Under the pieces are notes generated by a model. That model saw nothing but the letters and a program-made list of their open reading frames with translations, had not been told where the DNA came from and searched no databases. A stretch of 22,144 nucleotides of DNA, from assembly GCA_035527455.1 (NCBI GenBank), contig DATLAN010000018.1, forward strand, positions 1 to 22,144, written 5' to 3'. How positions within the stretch are numbered: position 1 is the first letter of the stretch; each line of letters starts with the position of its first letter. Origin of the DNA: DATLAN01 sp035527455 (GTDB lineage: Bacteria > Planctomycetota > Planctomycetia > Pirellulales > Thermoguttaceae). Positions 20,492 through 22,144 of the stretch are shown here, piece by piece. Position numbers and translations under genes: made by a program.

Positions 20492-22144
20492 CTTTGGGCT
20501 GTTTGGCAACACGGCAACCCGTGCCACCGGCTGCTCTTCTGCCGAAAAGGGGCCCCGCTGGATCACGCCGCCGGGCAAGTCGGCGGAGAACTCGGCCAGA
20601 TTTTCGGCCAGCCTGCGGCGTTGATCCGCCTTGACCGCATAGAACGACACGCAGCGGCCTCCGCAGACCAGGTTGTCGGCGATTTCCCATTCGGCGACCT
20701 TCTGCCACGTCGGCGGCAGTCCTCCGTAATATCGCTCGAACCAATGATCGTAGACCATCGCCACGTCGATCCGGTTCGCTTCCGCCAGGCGGTCGATGAT
20801 TTCGGGGCCGTACTGTTGGGCGAGCCGGGCGTCGGCCACCTCGAGACTGCACAGCCCCCAGAGATCGAGATTATGGATGTCCACGTAGTAGTTGATCGCC
20901 CCCACGTCGTTGGCGGCCACGCCTCGGCCGGCGTAGTACCGGGCGACGAACCGGGCCATTTGGAAATGCTGTTGGTAGATGTTGCTCGACGCAAGGGGGA
21001 TCGACGCCGTGGATTGCACGCCCCGAATCGCGGACGCCACGACGACCAGCAGCATCGCGACGCGCAGCACGTGCGGCCTCCAGGAGAAGACCGGCCGGCC
21101 GGCGCGGGCGAGTTGTTCATAGGCAACCGTCAACACGGCGAACAGCCCGCAGGCCATCAAGTAGGCTTCGTATCGAAAGAACCAGCCCGTCTTGGCGAAC
21201 TGCACGTGCAGCGCGGCGATCAGCAGCAGAATCCAGAGCATGTTCTTGTCAACCGTCCACCGACGCCGATCCGTGCGATGGAGCACGACCAGCAACAGGA
21301 TCGCGGCGGCCAGCATGGCGGGAAGGTGCGGCTGGCGGTAGAGCGTGGCGGCCGTCGCATGAAGCGACCGGTACACCTGCTCGAGCGACGAGCCCGGCGG
21401 CATGCGGCCTTTGAGCAGCACGGAGTTCGGCAGGAAGTGCCAACCGTGGGCGAGGGAAATCAGCCCGCTCAGGATGATCGGCAGCGCGGCGAGCGCGCCC
21501 AGGACGACCGCGTGCCGAATCCGCCCGCGGATGACCCATAACAGGCAGACGACCGCGATCATCAGCGCGCTCTCGTAGCGGGTCATGGTCAACAGCACGG
21601 GCAGGGCAAAGTAGAGCGCCCGAAGACCGCGAGGCGAGGTTTCCGAAGCGACGGAGCCTTGTGCGAGAAATTTCGCGGCCACGAAGAGAAACGCGACGGC
21701 CAGCAAAACGTGCAGCGTGTGTTCCAGCCCGGTGAAAATGATCGCCGGCAGGGGCGTGCCGAACGAAATGATCAAGAGAAAGGCGAAGTTCAGCCGAGGC
21801 GGGACGCCCTGTTTCTTCAGCAGAGCGTAGATCAACGACACGGCGGCGGTGGCGAATCCCACGTTCCACGCCAGCGGCCCGATCGTGTTGGGCCCGCAGA
21901 TCAGATGCGTCAGCCAAAGCAGCCACGGCCAAACGATCGAGGAGGTGGAATACGAGAAGCCATGGGGCGTCACGCCGTAGACGCCGTGTTCGGCGAGGTT
22001 CTTGGCCACCGCCATGTGGATATACGGATCGTCCAGCGCGTAGACGAAATGGCCGTCGTTCTGCGCCAGCGACGCTGCCAGCGACACGCCCAGAACCGCA
22101 TAGAGCACCGCCAGCGCCGCCGGCAACGGCCAGTGTTTCTTCAG
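20489..22144 (-). CDS. GT-C-type membrane glycosyltransferase-like protein, 5' end outside window
   Basis: At least 545 residues with about ten or more transmembrane helices. An N-terminal extracytoplasmic loop holds the double Asp motif YALDDPYIHMAVAKNLAEHGVYGV, typical of GT-C glycosyltransferases that use polyprenyl-phosphate sugars. Later blocks are PNSVLLKG and TGWFFRYEAYLMA. The soluble C-terminal part (about 390-545) contains NDVGAINYYVDIHNLDLWGL, a phrase typical of such proteins, and ends QPVARVAVLPNSPK. A TTG at 22126 could start it, but the frame stays open to the window edge (reading LKKHWP), so the true start is probably outside. The sugar and acceptor are unknown. It converges on pheT with 85 bp between stops, filled by a repeat. 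Confidence 0.7.
   Translation of the reverse strand: MKKHWPLPAALAVLYAVLGVSLAASLAQNDGHFVYALDDPYIHMAVAKNLAEHGVYGVTPHGFSYSTSSIVWPWLLWLTHLICGPNTIGPLAWNVGFATAAVSLIYALLKKQGVPPRLNFAFLLIISFGTPLPAIIFTGLEHTLHVLLAVAFLFVAAKFLAQGSVASETSPRGLRALYFALPVLLTMTRYESALMIAVVCLLWVIRGRIRHAVVLGALAALPIILSGLISLAHGWHFLPNSVLLKGRMPPGSSLEQVYRSLHATAATLYRQPHLPAMLAAAILLLVVLHRTDRRRWTVDKNMLWILLLIAALHVQFAKTGWFFRYEAYLMACGLFAVLTVAYEQLARAGRPVFSWRPHVLRVAMLLVVVASAIRGVQSTASIPLASSNIYQQHFQMARFVARYYAGRGVAANDVGAINYYVDIHNLDLWGLCSLEVADARLAQQYGPEIIDRLAEANRIDVAMVYDHWFERYYGGLPPTWQKVAEWEIADNLVCGGRCVSFYAVKADQRRRLAENLAEFSADLPGGVIQRGPFSAEEQPVARVAVLPNSPK

Overview
The window looks like GC-rich chromosomal DNA from a planctomycete (Planctomycetota, probably Pirellulales-like; possibly a metagenome-derived contig). 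This rests on gene content seen here: a secreted two-heme protein combining a hydrazine-synthase-alpha-like region with a C-terminal sulfatase-modifying-factor domain, a DUF4349 lipoprotein, a GxxExxY protein and many dispersed palindromic repeats. The organism assignment is inference; no rRNA or tRNA gene is present.

Left part (1-6870): a tandem universal-stress protein (+), a short element carrying a REP-associated (Y1/HUH) transposase between perfect 22-bp inverted repeats, the 1343-residue cytochrome/FGE-like secreted protein (-), and a small accessory island with a GxxExxY nuclease-fold gene (-) surrounded by copies of a CTTCGTG...TTCGTGGA repeat.

Middle (6870-13250): an NhaC-type Na+/H+ antiporter (+) that may be read from a leaderless mRNA, a four-helix membrane protein overlapping (ATGA) a 38-codon small ORF (+), then on the minus strand a sigma-54-type GAF/AAA+/Fis activator followed by a DUF4349 lipoprotein.

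Right part (13280-20403): a conserved translation block on the plus strand, thrS-infC-rpmI-rplT-pheS-pheT, which makes threonyl- and phenylalanyl-tRNA synthetases, IF3, L35 and L20. The end of this block is heavily invaded by repeats: an in-frame insertion in pheS, a 26-bp inverted repeat and a C-rich tract between pheS and pheT, an in-frame palindrome inside pheT, and a tandem/palindromic repeat starting at the pheT stop codon. A GT-C-type membrane glycosyltransferase-like gene (-) runs off the right edge.

Several genes share a sigma70-like promoter form, roughly TTGCSG-N15..18-TASAAT. I found no CRISPR array, prophage or defence system. The most unusual items are the HzsA-like/FGE fusion and the palindromic elements inserted in frame in both subunits of phenylalanyl-tRNA synthetase.
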